DNA from: Hybos culiciformis
Lineage: Eukaryota; Arthropoda; Insecta; Diptera; Hybotidae
Assembly: GCA_964007475.1 (NCBI GenBank)
Contig: OZ023274.1
Coordinates: 57,675,576 to 57,739,575 of the forward strand
Reading direction: 5' to 3'
DNA: 64,000 nt
The notes beneath the pieces were generated by a model. It was not told the origin of the DNA. It worked only from the letters and a program-made list of their open reading frames with translations, and did no database searches. The stretch's first letter is position 1; the number at the start of each line of letters is the position of its first letter. The position numbers and the translations under genes were made by a program. Positions 44,477-56,669 of the stretch are shown here, one piece after another.

Positions 44477-47431
44477 CTAACCTAAAAGAATATGTTTGAG
44501 GTTTTGTTTTGTTACAGAAAAATCAATTAAGTGTTTGTATTTGTTTCCTGTAGTGAGCATTCTGTTGATAGGTTCATTTTGTCCATAATTTGTTCTGTGG
44601 AATTTTACGGAAAAAAGCTCAACAGAGCGAAGACGAGGATCTGAACGAAATTGTATTCTTTGAAGAATGTAAGAAGAATCTATGTTTTCGTTAATTACTT
44701 GAGTTACGAAAATAACATCGCCTACTTCTCGTCTTTTTTTTAGGGACACTAATTTGATCAGTTTTAATCTATTCTCGTAAGGTGGCAAAATTAAAGGATC
44801 AGACCAGGGAAGATGCCGAAGAGCGAATCTTAAAAATTTCTTTTGGATTGATTCAATGCGGTCAATGTGAATGTTGTAATAAGGTGACCACACTTGGCTG
44901 GCATATTCAATATTTGGGCGCACGATAGTAGTATAGAGTGCTTTAAGAATGTACGGGTCGTTAAATTCGCGGGACCACCTTTTTATGAAACCTAGCATGG
45001 AGTTAGTCTTATTTACAATATTATCATAGTGAGACGTAAAAGACAATTTCTCGTCAAAACAGACCCCTAAGTCCTTGAAGAAAGTAGCTTTGTTAAGTAC
45101 TTCATTATCAAAGGAGTAAATGTGATTAATAGGATTATGTCTGCGAGTAAAAGTCATATAAGCACATTTATCAATATTGAGTAAGAGATTGTTCGACTTG
45201 CACCAGCGAAAAAAACGATCTAAATCTTCCTGCAGGAGAGTTGCGTCATGAATTGATTTAATCATTTTAAAAATCTTCATATCATCTGCATAAATTTGAA
45301 CATCACTATTTAGTATTATAGAACTAACGTCATTAATGGAAATAATGAAGAGGAGGGGACCCAGATGACTTCCCTGGGGTACTCCAGAGTTGGCCTCATA
45401 AGCAGATGAAACTGATGATCGAAATATAACTCTGTATGTTCGTCCTTTTAAATAAGAGCCCACCCAATTGATAAAATACTCAGGAAAATTTAGCTTTTTA
45501 AGTTTGAACAAGATAACATCATGGGGCAATAAATCAAAAGCTTTACTAAGATCGGTGTAAATAACGTCGGTTTGGGATCGGGATTCCATAGATTCTATGA
45601 TAGAAGAGGTTGTTTCAACAAGATTAGTGACGGTTGATTTCTTTTTCATAAATCCGTGTTGATTCGGAATAAGAAACGTTGTGCATTGATTATAAATCGA
45701 ATCATAAACTAAAAGCTCAAAGAGTTTAGGAATAGGAGAGAGGTTCGCAATAGGACGGTAGTTTTTTATATCTTGTTTTGGACCTTTTTTATGGACAGGC
45801 TTTATAAAGGCAGTCTTCCAAAAAGAAGGAAAAACTTTCGACGTAAGGGAAAGATTAAAGAGAGATGAAATGGGTGAAGCAAGAGACTCAGAACAATTTT
45901 TCAAAATTATCTCTGGCACTCCATCTGGACCTGGTCTCGAATTGGTATTAAGTTTTTTTAAATGTTTCTGTACAAGACAAGTATCGAAATAAACATCTAA
46001 AGGCAATTCTTGGGCCGTCTCATTCATGTGGGTAAAATCAGTTTCGCAGACAGAAAAGGTTGAACTAGAGTATGAACTTGAAAAATGAGTTTTGAAAAAA
46101 TTTGAAATAATTTTCGAGTCATTACTTTTTTGTCCGTTATATTCAAGAAAGGTAGGGAACTGATCGCATTTTCTTTTAGAATTAACAAATTTCCAAAATG
46201 TCTTCGGGTCATCTTTAATTTTAGTTGAAATGTCAATTAAGTAGTCATTATATTTTTGGTCAGTAGTGGTTTTAAATTCTTCGAAAATACTGACAAAGAC
46301 TACATAGTCGTTATTATTTTTTGTTTTATTATAAGTCCTCCACGCTTTGTTTTTTTTATTTCTAAGTCGTTTTAAGTCCGAATCAAACCAGATAGGGTTT
46401 GTGCGTGACCCTTTGTCAATAGTAACGGGAACATACTGTTTAAAACCTCGATAAACAATATCATAAAACTTACTAATAATATCGTTAATATCTACATTTT
46501 TAAATAATGTAGAAAAGTCATAAGAGCTAAAAAAATCATTCAAACCTACGAAATTTGCTTTGCTGAAATTATAGCAATACGTTTTAGCTGCGTCAGGTTC
46601 TGGGGTCGAATTTATACAAATAGTGAAGCAAATAGGCGGATGATAACAATCAATGTTAACGAGAGGTGTTACAATATCACGAAGAAGAACATTATTGCAG
46701 TCAGATGTATATACTAAGTCAAGCTGTCTTGAAAGAGAATTGGTAACGTTTGAAATTTGTTGTAGTGAATGGCAATTAAGGGTATCTACAAAAGTACTAT
46801 CAATTTCATGCACTACATTCTCAGCAACTTGGAAAGGTTCTTCATCATGTGTTGTCCATTTTATGTCTGGTAAATTAAAATCGCCACATAAAATAACTTC
46901 ATCCGTTGGGTCAAGAACAGAGGTTATGTACTCAATTGCATTTAGGATGTCAATATAGATGTCTATCTTAGAATTGGGGGGAATGTAGCAACAGAACACA
47001 AAGATATTTTTAGTTGTATATTCAATTTTTACACAAATAATTTCTAAGTGGTCAGTTTGGGGAAGAGGTATTTCTGAAGAGTGGAAGGTGTTTCGTACTG
47101 CGACAAGTACACCTCCACCCTTAGGTGTGAAATGTTCATTTGTCGAAGATAAAGGGTTCTGAATATTGTATCTATCCTTTCTATAAGTAACATAAGAGTG
47201 GTTGAAAAGTTCCAAATCATTTATTGAGTTGCACAACCAAGTTTCAGATAACGTATAGATATCATAGTCTAGGATCGTAGAGTTAATTAAAACTTCTTTT
47301 GTTTTTGTACGTAATCCTCTCACATTTTGATAGTAAAATGAAATTTCTAGGGGAGATAATTCAGAGGATTTTGAAGTTGGAACAATCAACAAATTATTTT
47401 GAATAGGGTAAGGCACGAAAAAACTTATCAT
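44477..47431 (-). CDS. LINE ORF2: APE endonuclease and reverse transcriptase, 984 residues, intact
   Basis: This is the replication protein of a non-LTR retrotransposon of the jockey/CR1 group. It nicks target DNA and copies element RNA into the nick. Residues 30-270 form an AP-type endonuclease (N36 in YYQNVRGL, E63 in SETW, D184/N186 in CGDFNLPD, D238, H264). Residues 490-760 form the reverse transcriptase: SRPGPDGVP at 498, the motif-A Asp at 627 in YTDLSKAF, SGVPQGSHLGP at 682 and catalytic YADD at 714-717. The thumb-like tail FKDLGVCFDEKLSF and YASQVWSP follow. There is no frameshift or stop. The start overlaps the end of ORF1 by 38 bp in another frame, the usual bicistronic layout. The intact frame suggests recent insertion. 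The 3' tail carries two copies of ATTTTTCAAAAATTTTACTA near 44400-44440. Confidence 0.95.
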   Translation of the reverse strand: MISFFVPYPIQNNLLIVPTSKSSELSPLEISFYYQNVRGLRTKTKEVLINSTILDYDIYTLSETWLCNSINDLELFNHSYVTYRKDRYNIQNPLSSTNEHFTPKGGGVLVAVRNTFHSSEIPLPQTDHLEIICVKIEYTTKNIFVFCCYIPPNSKIDIYIDILNAIEYITSVLDPTDEVILCGDFNLPDIKWTTHDEEPFQVAENVVHEIDSTFVDTLNCHSLQQISNVTNSLSRQLDLVYTSDCNNVLLRDIVTPLVNIDCYHPPICFTICINSTPEPDAAKTYCYNFSKANFVGLNDFFSSYDFSTLFKNVDINDIISKFYDIVYRGFKQYVPVTIDKGSRTNPIWFDSDLKRLRNKKNKAWRTYNKTKNNNDYVVFVSIFEEFKTTTDQKYNDYLIDISTKIKDDPKTFWKFVNSKRKCDQFPTFLEYNGQKSNDSKIISNFFKTHFSSSYSSSTFSVCETDFTHMNETAQELPLDVYFDTCLVQKHLKKLNTNSRPGPDGVPEIILKNCSESLASPISSLFNLSLTSKVFPSFWKTAFIKPVHKKGPKQDIKNYRPIANLSPIPKLFELLVYDSIYNQCTTFLIPNQHGFMKKKSTVTNLVETTSSIIESMESRSQTDVIYTDLSKAFDLLPHDVILFKLKKLNFPEYFINWVGSYLKGRTYRVIFRSSVSSAYEANSGVPQGSHLGPLLFIISINDVSSIILNSDVQIYADDMKIFKMIKSIHDATLLQEDLDRFFRWCKSNNLLLNIDKCAYMTFTRRHNPINHIYSFDNEVLNKATFFKDLGVCFDEKLSFTSHYDNIVNKTNSMLGFIKRWSREFNDPYILKALYTTIVRPNIEYASQVWSPYYNIHIDRIESIQKKFLRFALRHLPWSDPLILPPYENRLKLIKLVSLKKRREVGDVIFVTQVINENIDSSYILQRIQFRSDPRLRSVELFSVKFHRTNYGQNEPINRMLTTGNKYKHLIDFSVTKQNLKHILLG

Positions 47432-47649
47432 TATTTTCTCTCACTCTCTGGAGAAAAACCGTTCTATTAGAGCAAATATGTGAAGCAAATGATTTGAGGT
47501 CCGATGAGACATTTTGGGATGTTAGACCATGTGCCTCATGAAATCGGTCGTAAATGTTTCTAAGACTTCGCACATCAGTTGGTAAACCTTCCTGCTGAAT
47601 AAGAACTTTAAGATGTGTATTTGTCATTCCATCAATACACACTGTGTCT

Positions 47650-48534
47650 CAGTGGCGTGCCGTGATATTTTTAAGTGGGTGTGCAATATCTAAATACAAA
47701 TTTATACATACATAAGTAATCGCCCTAAAAACTATATTCAAAAAAAAAATTAAATAAGTAAAAAAACCTATTATTCTTTAATCAAAATATTTTTGTCTCT
47801 TGTAACAAAATTATTCCCGAAGCATCGATATTATTATACACGCATACATTTTTTCTTCTAATTGTTTTATTCTTGGCTGTTTAATAACCAGCGCTTTCTT
47901 TTCCTTATAGGACTTTTTGAAATTATGTATACACAATTTTTTCATGTATTTTTTAACATGACAATAATAAAAAACAACATAATGAGCAACAAATCTAATG
48001 CGCCTTCGCCTTCATTTTTGTAACATTTGCATTTGTAAATAAAAAAAGCTTTTTCTCTCAAAAAATGTTAACGCACTCTCTTATGTTAATTCATTTCTTT
48101 TAAATCTGATACTGTTGTTCGCTGTGTGATAGCCAGCGCTTGCTTTCTTTAAAACTTATTATATATTTTTAAAAGTATATAACATTTTTTTTAGTATTTT
48201 AGCAGCACGATACATAAGAGTTTTAGTTCAGCCTTTAGCGCAATAATTCTAATGCGCTATTATTGTTATTATTATTCAAATATCGAATGTTGTTAACTAG
48301 AGAAAGCTTTTTGCTTTTTTACACATTTTTTTATTACGTATCTACCTATAAATTTTTGCACGATTATGTACAATAATGTTGATTTGTTACAAAAAGCAAA
48401 AATTAAATAGGTATGTAATTTTTTTAGAGATAAATATTAATTTTTAATTTAAAAAAATAAGTTATTTTTAATTTTTTTTTTAAGTTTTGGTAGGTGTGCA
48501 GTGCGCATTCTGCGCCTTAAGATGCACGCCACTG
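47650..48534. mobile_element. Non-autonomous hAT element in LINE ORF1, 885 bp
   Basis: The ends CAGTGGCGTGCC and (T)GCACGCCACTG are inverses, flanked by the exact 8-bp duplication CTGTGTCT (47642-47649 and 48535-48542). Internal sequence near the ends (AAGTGGGTGTGCAAT; TAGGTGTGCAGTGCGC) is also partly mirrored. No transposase frame. Confidence 0.92.
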
Positions 48535-48915
48535 CTGTGTCTGGTTTATCATGAAGATAGGCCAAATAAGTTCTTATGTTACGTAGAAGTTGTACATCTC
48601 TTAATCGACCCAAGATGTACCTTCTATTATCGTCAAGGCAGGTATTCGTAGATAGCTTCACAGTTGGGGGAAAAGGGGGATCAATAAATTTAGGAGAAAC
48701 AGGAATATTAGGTAAGGGATCCGAAATAGTCTTAGATAAAGGGGCTGAAATAGAGGAATCTAATTCGGAGGAATATGTCATTGAAGGAAGTGTTAAGTTA
48801 GATGGGGGATGGATTTTTAATGACATTAGTGGAGGAGGGGGTGGAATTTTTGGATATGCTAAGTTTAAATTTTTTGGACAAAAATTTGTGTAATTTGTGT
48901 TTTTAGTGTGACCAG

Positions 48916-49560
48916 CAGCGGCGGCTCGTACATAGGTGCTGCGACACTGCAGAACCCTCAAGAAATTTCTAAAAATTGAACTCATAAATAAATTTTTTGT
49001 TAGCTCTGAATTTTTCTTACTTTAAAATTATTTTTAAATGAAATATAACAATTGCTGTAACATTTTATAAACAAGAGTAGCCTACTTTCAGGCTTACAGA
49101 AAATCAAATATAGAAAATACAGAAAGTACTTTTCAAAAATAGCTGCGGAAATTTTTTTAACAGATTTTTTGGAACTGCGAATTTCACAGTGCAGGGAATT
49201 TTTTTTTCATGAACAATTTAATACATTTTTATTGCTGTTAAGTTTTTTTTCATGACTTGAATGTAAGGAAAAATGCACTGCCACAGAAGCAGTGCGGCTG
49301 TATACTTTCTTAAAAATTTAAAAACAAATAGCTATGTGGGAATTTTTTTTGTTTGTTTTGGGATATTTTGAAAGTAAAGAAAAATGCACTGCTTCAGAAG
49401 CAGCACAATTTTTATATGGGATATAGGTGGGATATTTGCTTTTGAATTTTCAAAACTGATATATGAGTAGGTATATATCATAAAACATTTATAATTAAAA
49501 AAAAAAGAGGTTGTTATTTTTTGCAGCACCCTCTTTCAAAACGTCCACGGGCCGCCACTG
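48916..49560. mobile_element. Non-autonomous hAT element in LINE ORF1, 645 bp
   Basis: The ends CAGCGGCGGCTCGTAC and GGGCCGCCACTG are imperfect inverses, flanked by the exact 8-bp duplication GTGACCAG (48908-48915 and 49561-49568). GCACTGC(C/T)..CAGAAGCAG words recur inside at 49276 and 49387. This family differs from the element at 47650, so two hAT families hit the same ORF1 independently. Confidence 0.92.
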
Positions 49561-49965
49561 GTGACCAGTTGTGTAATTTGTGTTCTGAATTGTCTGTGAA
49601 ATATTATTCTCAGAATTAAACTTAACACTAATATTTTTCCATCTGGTAACTATCATATTATTCCACTTGGAGCGATGCTGACTATTAAGTAATGTCACTG
49701 CAGCATGGACAGGTACTTCAATTTTGAAATTAGAGAAGGTTCTATTTTTTAGATTAATTTTAGGATATAATTTTATACAGTTTACTTTTGCACCAAATTT
49801 CTTTTTAATGAAGTCAGAAAGCCATTTCGAGTCAGCTGAAATTGGGGCCCCTTTAAGATGAAGAAGTGTTACGTCTGTTTTATTATTATTTTTTATTTTT
49901 CCGTCAAAAGAATTTTTATTATTAGTATTAGAATTATCAATGACTTTCTTTTTAATAATTTTCTT

Positions 49966-50070
<105 letters not shown>

Positions 50071-50895
50071 ATTAATTTTTTTTTTTTTTTTTTTAGTAGT
50101 TTTATTAGAATTATCATCATTATTGGTTTTATTAGCATCATTAGTGTTATTAGTTAGCTCGTCGAATAGGCTTATATGATTTAACTCTTTTGATTGAACT
50201 TTGCATTCGATTTCTCGAAGTCTTTCAGAAATGTTTTTCAGCTCATTCATTATGTCTTTTTGAAACTCTTTGGAACTATTGTCGTCACTTTGGGTATTCT
50301 GAAATACTGCACCTATTAGAGCATCAATGTCGGCAGAAAGCTGAGCGTAATTAGTATTGCATTCATTAGCTATTGCTTTAAATGTACGAACTGCATCAGA
50401 ACAATTGCATTCATTGATTGTGAGACTTTTAATTTCCTTCAAAAGAGTAGAATAGTAAGATTCAGTTAAATTCTTAAGATTTGTAGAATGATCTTGAGGG
50501 ATAACTGTCGTCAAGTTAAGTTTCAATTGCCCAGTTACAAGTTCATGAAGTTTAATATTTTTGGCTTCAAAATCTTCTATTCGAAGAGTCAAGTCATTGA
50601 AAATTTCATTGTTTATTTCAAGAACTTTCATGACTTTATTCGTTAATTGAAATTGTTCTTCTTTAAAATGGGTCATATCTTCTAAGTATTTATTATGGGC
50701 ATTAATAACGGTCTCAGAAAGATTTAAACAGGAGTCACAAATAAAATAATCTTTAAATCTGGAACTTTCCCAGTTTCTCTTTAAACCAATGCAAGGGCCA
50801 TGGAATGATTGTCCACAAATGCCTCGACACACAAGCAATTCTGATTTTTGGTCGTTGTTATTGCACGATGATAGAGCACACTTTTTAGTTGACAT

Positions 50896-52789
50896 TTTTT
50901 ATTTCTTTTTTCTTTATCAAAAATAATTTAGAATTTTTATAAATTTATTTTTTATATCAGCAAAAAGAAAGTCAATGGCACTGATTTATTTATTTATTTT
51001 TTATTCAACTTTATTATTATTATTACCGCAAAAAATTAAAATTTGCAAAATTGCAGAATTAAAAATATTACGTAAGTTTAAAAATAAATTATTGTAAATT
51101 AAAAAAAAATTGAACCGTATAAACGTCTTAACACTTCGACAGCAAAAATAATTTTCTATGTAATTTTTTAAAGCAAGTAATTTATTATTATTTTTTTTAT
51201 TTATTAGTTATTATAGAAAAAATACTATTAAAAATATTTCTAATAAATAAAATAATTATTTTTCATTTTTCCGAGTATTATGATAAAAAAAAATAAAATA
51301 AAAAGTTGGATGCCTTGTCAATCAGTACAAGGTATGCTTTGACTATTAATATTTTTATTTGTTTACTTAAATCCGAGAATGTGATTTATTTAATTTTTGT
51401 TGATTAATTAATATTATTTTATCAAATGTTATTTTTTTGAATTGTTATAAAAAGAAATAAATTTTTTTTTAAAGAAAAAAAAATTCGTACAACTTTTGAA
51501 GCAACCCTTCAATTGTCGAAGCATCCTCGGATATGGACGAAGCATCCAACTCAGAGGGAGGATTCGTCAAAAAAAAGTATTTTTTTTAAAGGCAAATTAT
51601 TTAAAATCTGTCCGTAATTTAGAAGAAGAAATCATTTAATTTGAAAGGATAAATCCCAAAATATGATTTAAACTTAAATTCATTATAAAAATCTGTTGAA
51701 AATTATACTATTTTTATCAAAATCCGTTAAGGTGTCGAAGGATACCACTCTTACCCTATATGTTGTGTTATAAGTATTCATAAAAAATTATACATAGAAA
51801 AAGAAATTATAATATTTCCACTGAATATATGATAAAATATAAAATAAAAATTATATTGAAAATATTTTATAAAAATAATGAAATAAAAAATTTGCTTACA
51901 AAAATAAAACATTATGGTTTACTTATTTTTATTTTTAACTCAGGAGCGAAAATTATCACAGAAATATCAGAACAATAGCTAATAATGATATTTCAATCTC
52001 AATTTCGAGCGCTTGAAACTTGGTATCGATTTTTTCATAAAATATTTTTGCTAATTGACAACGATTTGTTTTATAAAAAATGTTAACACATTGCCTATAG
52101 AATTTGTAGGATTTTTAATTTACGCAGTTTACAAAAGATAGTTTTTGATTTGCCAAAATTCCGATAAATCATTATTGGGTTTCAAAGACAGTTTCCACAA
52201 GAAACGTATTAAATTCTGTTCCTTTTTAATTGAATTAAGACACGTTTCCACAAGAAACGTATTAAATTCTGTTTCTTGTTATTAAACAAATTAAGAAAAT
52301 AAAGCAAAATACTGAATTGAATTTGTTCCTTGTTATTATTAAGAAAAGTTTTTACTTAAAATTCTTGAATTGCTTCGCCTTATATCAGGCTTTGGACTTA
52401 TCAAAACTATTCACTTAATATATGTAGATGAATATTACACAATTATTTTTTTGAAATTTCATAGCATTTTCAATATTAGGAGAAGTTTTTAATTGAAATT
52501 ATGAAAAAATTGTTAAGAATGATTCACTTGATACCAATCGTTGAGATGAATATTAAATTTACTTTTTAGTTTATTTTTTACTAAATTGCAGAAGAAAATT
52601 TATTTTTTGATTCTTTGAGTTTTTTTTAACAACCTATTATACTCATTATCAGTATTTCAATTTTGAAAAATTTCTGCTTATCTCAGATTCTAAATAGAAA
52701 TTAGAAGTCTTTTTGTATGTTTTTAATTTTTTTTTTTTCTTTTACATAACTTTCCTCTTCTTTACCAAACAAACTACTACGATGAAATA
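50896..52789. other. LINE 5' leader and AT-rich DNA
   Basis: The LINE's 5' untranslated region probably runs from 50896 to somewhere near 51100. A patch at 51480-51570 holds GAAGCATCC twice (CGAAGCATCCTCGG, GAAGCATCCAACTC). CCACAAGAAACGTATTAAAT occurs twice (52195 and 52248) in a direct duplication of about 53 bp. No gene is recognised. Confidence 0.35.
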
Positions 52790-52990
52790 TGTACATTTTT
52801 TGAATAAATTTCTGTGAAAATATATTTTCTACACAAACTACTATGAAGAAATATATTGTCTGTCCAATCTAAAATAAAAAAATATATTTTCCAATAAAAA
52901 TAAATATATTTTTCAAAGAAGAAATATATTGTCTATACAAACTAGAATAAAAAAATATATTTTCCAAAAAATAAATATTGTTATTTAGAG
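52790..52990. repeat. Second block of AAATATATTTTCTA degenerate tandem repeat
   Basis: Units such as CTACTATGAAGAAATATATT and AAAAAAATATATTTTCCAA match the block at 1310-2060 in unit and spacing. Confidence 0.45.
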
Positions 52991-53308
52991 ACTAACTATA
53001 TAACTCCAAACCTCAACACTACTTCTCTAATCGTGGGAAATATGCACATTTCGTTTTCACATAAAAAAAACCTACTTTGCTTCTTAATAAAATAAAATAA
53101 GTTTTTTGCTTACTAGGTAATTTTGAAGAAAATAAAATTAAGATAAGATTTAGTTTAAGTTCAAAATTGTTTTCTATGTATGAATATTGTAACATGAGAA
53201 TCGAAAAAAATTATTATGTAGAATATAAATCTAGCTTTAATGTTTTCGAATTTGAAAAAATAAAATCATTCTGTAAGTTAAATCAAAACCGAAAAGTTGT
53301 CTTATTAT

Positions 53309-53319
53309 TGGCGCAGTCG
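53309..53319 (+). promoter_or_regulatory. Putative tRNA primer-binding site of a Ty3/gypsy element
   Basis: TGGCGCAGTCG is the start of the tRNA-Ser-type primer-binding site I recall from 17.6/297-like insect gypsy elements. It lies 616 bp upstream of the gag-like frame, so a 5' LTR would end just before it. The LTR start was not identified, and no second LTR exists to compare with. Between here and the gag start the leader is AT-rich with several long A runs. Confidence 0.5.
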
Positions 53320-53934
53320 TGTTTAAGAACCTGAAAAAAAGAAAAATCTTTTTTTTGCCAATATTTCTAAATCGATGAAAAAAAAAAAAAAAAAAAAGAA
53401 CAAAAGAGTACTTAAAAGTTAAGACTCTGATATGAAAGTGTAAAGAATAATAATCTGTTATAAAAGTAAAGACCAAAATTTCAAAAGAAAAAGAAGAAAA
53501 AAAAAAGTAGATGTTTGGGAAAACCAAAATTTATAAAAAACACGAAAAAAAAAGAAGAAAAAAAGAGTATTTCAGAGTTAAAGCTCTGTCTATTTAAAAT
53601 TAAAACAAAAAAAAATCAGAAAATCTGATTGAAAATAATTTATAGCACAGTGTTTACATGGGAAAAAAATATATAAGAAGCAAAATCAACCACCAACTAT
53701 GAACTATATTCAACTATCAAGTCTGTCAGAAGTCCGGGAGCTGTAATTGAATTGGAAATACACCACCATCAAAATCAACTCGGAAAAAGGGAAGTGCATT
53801 TTATTTCGTTTTAATACATAAGCTATATTCAAAAAAAAAAAAAAAAGTTTTTTATTTATTTTTAAGTCATACCAAATATCTATCTTTAATAAAATATTAT
53901 TTAAGTAACTGAGATCTGTAATCGAATTTGGAAA

Positions 53935-54927
53935 TGGATGACATAAAAAAGTTTAACCTAATCCTCCAATCTATATCTCATGTAGCTCCTTTCGACGGCA
54001 AGGACCCAAATTGTCTAATTGAGTTTTTGAATAGAATTGAATGTTTACACAAATCCGCGATTTCAGAATTTGACGAAAATGACGGTAAAATTTTGTTAGG
54101 ATTATAGGAGATGCGAGATCATCTCTCAGGCTACACGGAAATCCAGATACCTGGAGCGAGATTAGAAAAATTCTTATAAAAACCATGGCGAAAAACTTTC
54201 ATCAGACATTTTATTAGATAAAATTCTGTCCTGCCGCGTTTCGTCCACTGTAGAAATTTACTACAAGGATCTAAATAAATATTTATGCAGGATTAATAAC
54301 TATTATCTTTTAAACGGCGAACTCGATTTGAATATTATTGAAAGCAACAAGAGAATAGCTCTAGAAACCTTTAAAAATAATATTCCTGAACCTGATCGAA
54401 GCATTCTTTTCAGCAGAAAACCTGAAACACTTGACGAAGCATACGAAATTTTACTAGCCGGAAACTACCAAAATCTAGGTACGGAAAAAGAAACAAAAAA
54501 AGGATTTTACACACCATCAACTTCAGGAAACTTTGCAAAAAATACTAATCAAAATGCAAATTAAAATCAAAGGACTAATTTTTCAAGAAATACTAATTAT
54601 CGAAATTATCAAAACATTAATTCAACCAACGGAAATTTTCCTAATAGATCATTTAACACGCCAGGAGGAAATCAAAACTATACAAGTTCTAATTCAAATT
54701 TATCAAGAAATCCTCCACATTCTGAGAACAAAAGAAGTTTCGGCCCAAGTAATTATTTTCCTCAAGTAGAAAACAAAATTAATGTTGCAGGAAATGGACC
54801 TTCAAATACCTCATTTCACAGATCAAATGAAAGATTTTCCAATCAAAGGCAATCTAACAATAATGTAGAACCAATGGAAGTGTCTTTAAATGAGGAGCCT
54901 CAAAATTTTTACGAAACCGGCCTCTGA
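53935..54927 (+). pseudogene. Ty3/gypsy Gag relic, truncated
   Basis: It opens with ATG at 53935 and reads as a gypsy-type Gag: an N-terminal capsid part with PFDGKDPN, then TWSEIRKILI, then IPEPDRSILFSRKPETLDEA, ending in an Asn/Ser/Arg-rich tail. Several frame changes and stops occur (near 54105, 54200 and 54562). No protease, reverse transcriptase or integrase follows; the sequence ends at about 54927, beside a palindrome. Gag packages the element's RNA. This copy is a dead 5' fragment. Family identification rests on motif resemblance. Confidence 0.6.
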
Positions 54928-54950
54928 AACAATTACCATATATAGTTATA

Positions 54951-55255
54951 ATCAACTAAAACACTTCTTGGCGCAGTTAAAACTCGTGACGCAAGCTACG
55001 TACACAATTCAATTCATCACACAAAAGAAATGATATCAATTTGTGTGCGTGCGTGCAATCAGTGTTTGTTGGAGCAAAAATCAAAGCACAATTTTTCTTT
55101 GCCTTGACCTCTGCTCCAACAACCACTGATTGCACGCACGCACGCTTAGCGTCTTGCGGCACACAAATTGATATCATTTCTTTGTGTGATGAATTGAATT
55201 GTGTACGTAGCTTGCGTCACGAGTTTTAACTACGCCAAGAAGTGTTTTAGTTGAT
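54951..55255. repeat. 305-bp palindrome beside the gag relic
   Basis: ATCAACTAAAACACTTCTTG (54951) mirrors CAAGAAGTGTTTTAGTTGAT (55236-55255). The arms continue through ACTCGTGACGCAAGCTACGT, TTCATCACACAAA and CACTGATTGCACGCACGCAC to a centre near 55103. The left arm lacks about 16 bp (CTTAGCGTCTTGCGGC) present in the right. Two mirrored open frames result from the symmetry. It may be a fold-back element, or the border structure of the Helitron-like element that follows. Confidence 0.7.
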
Positions 55256-55729
55256 ATAATTATTTTTTGAAGGTAAATGAATATAAAAATCGAAGGTAAA
55301 TGAATATGAAAATATTCCGAAAAAAAATTACTTAAAAAAAATTAACGAAAGTACCGTTTTACAGAGAGAAGAAAAGAGAAGCAAAGAGAAGAATTATTGT
55401 TGCAAATTGGCGAGATGATATGTGTTCGATGTTGCTCGCTTTGTTTTGAAGATAGATTGATGAAAGAAAGAGGAGTAGTTGCATTTCTTTCTAACAAACG
55501 CATGCAAAGAACGGATTTTGTTTTCTGTTTCATGTAATAAGCAATTCTCATCATGAAATCACTGTCAAATCGCGTCTCAAGTAAACTTCACGTGCATTTT
55601 TTCTTCTGTTTGTATCGATACCGATAATAAATTCATCTCAAAAAGTATTTTCTCGATTAAGTTTCATTGAATAATTAATTTTTTTTCTATTCACGATCAC
55701 TTTGGATAAATATTGTGTTTGTGTCGAGT
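55256..55729. other. 5' flank of the Helitron-like gene
   Basis: It includes a direct duplication (GAAGGTAAATGAATATAAAAA and GAAGGTAAATGAATATGAAAA, 55269-55315), a GA-rich tract at 55360-55392, and ordinary-composition sequence up to the start codon at 55730. Promoter elements could not be pinned down. Confidence 0.3.
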
Positions 55730-55928
55730 ATGGCTTCTGATAAACCAGCGCAAAAGCGAGGGCGAGTGAAAAAACGCGCTAAAAAGGTAAGTCAGTTTGA
55801 ATTTGAAGATAGTAAAGTAGCAAGTATAGTTAGAGGAAGTTTTAATTTAATTTTAATTTAATTTATTTATTATCATATAATTTACATGTTTCCTTAATCT
55901 TTGGCAAATATTACTTAAAATATTACAG

Positions 55929-56560
55929 AGTTTAGTTAGAGGAAGTATGAATCAAGGAAACGATAGATTTTCAATTCAGTCTCGAGGTGTTCAATGTACA
56001 TCGATTGCTTGCGCAGCTATTTGCTACAATCGCCACATGCCGCTTTTTTCTGACATGAATGATGCACTGAAATGGAAAAGCGATGATTTAGATGAATGTT
56101 TGATGATAGCTGATCGCTTACATTTAACATCCATGAATAATCTAGAACAAACATTGCCAAAACCAAAATATTTGATCTTCGATGAGGTTCATCCTTTTGT
56201 TAAAGTAAATGATACGCTATTCCATTTTTATAGTAATACAACTGAAATTGATGAAAAACAAGACTTGATTTATGTACGACAAAATCAATGCACCTTGAAC
56301 GACTTAACTGATTCTCTCAATTATCTTCATCGAAGGGGCGTTGAATCGACTTTATTCACATGCAATATCTACTCATTCGCTGTTTTCTTCTCAAATCGGA
56401 AATATGCATTCTTTGATTCACATAGTCGAGATGATGAAGGTTATCCTACATCGTGCTCTACTGGTACATCTATTGTGTGTTCATGTCTCACAATAGAAGA
56501 GCTGGCTCATCGACTAATTATTAATTGTGGTCTAGGAGAAACCTTAACTACAGATAAAGA
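55929..56560 (+). other. Protease-like domain resembling herpesvirus tegument USP (C76)
   Basis: This is the first domain of the Helitron-like protein. SRGVQCTSIACAAICY places a candidate catalytic Cys at 55995. FFDSHSRDDEGYP places the Asp-x-His pair with His at 56421, followed by CSTGTSIVCSCL. The spacing and the FDSHSRD...G..GT pattern match what I recall of the domain first defined in the herpesvirus large tegument protein, a deubiquitinase, and later seen in animal transposons. The resemblance is to a fold; nothing here suggests a viral insertion. Both candidate catalytic residues are kept in this otherwise decayed copy. Confidence 0.6.
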
Positions 56561-56669
56561 ATCAAAGAGAAGTCGAATGAATAAATCGAGCAAGTTGCCA
56601 TATTTCACGCTCAGAGCTGTTAATGTTGAAAATGCAGTTGAAAAGCCTGATTTTGCAATGGCTTCCGGG

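Noticed and set aside
48576..48893. Plus-strand 105-codon frame rich in Gly
   Set aside because: It is antisense to the Pro-rich part of LINE ORF1, whose reading is supported by frame continuity across two insertions.
53237..53527. Phe-rich 96-codon frame on the minus strand
   Set aside because: It comes from A-runs in the gypsy leader; composition artefact.
54977..55229. Two similar 62-66-codon open frames on opposite strands
   Set aside because: They mirror each other because the DNA is a palindrome; there is no independent coding evidence.
55929..56560. Herpesvirus-derived insertion
   Set aside because: The resemblance is limited to one protease fold within a Helitron-like gene. No viral neighbours are present, and the domain is known to occur in transposons.
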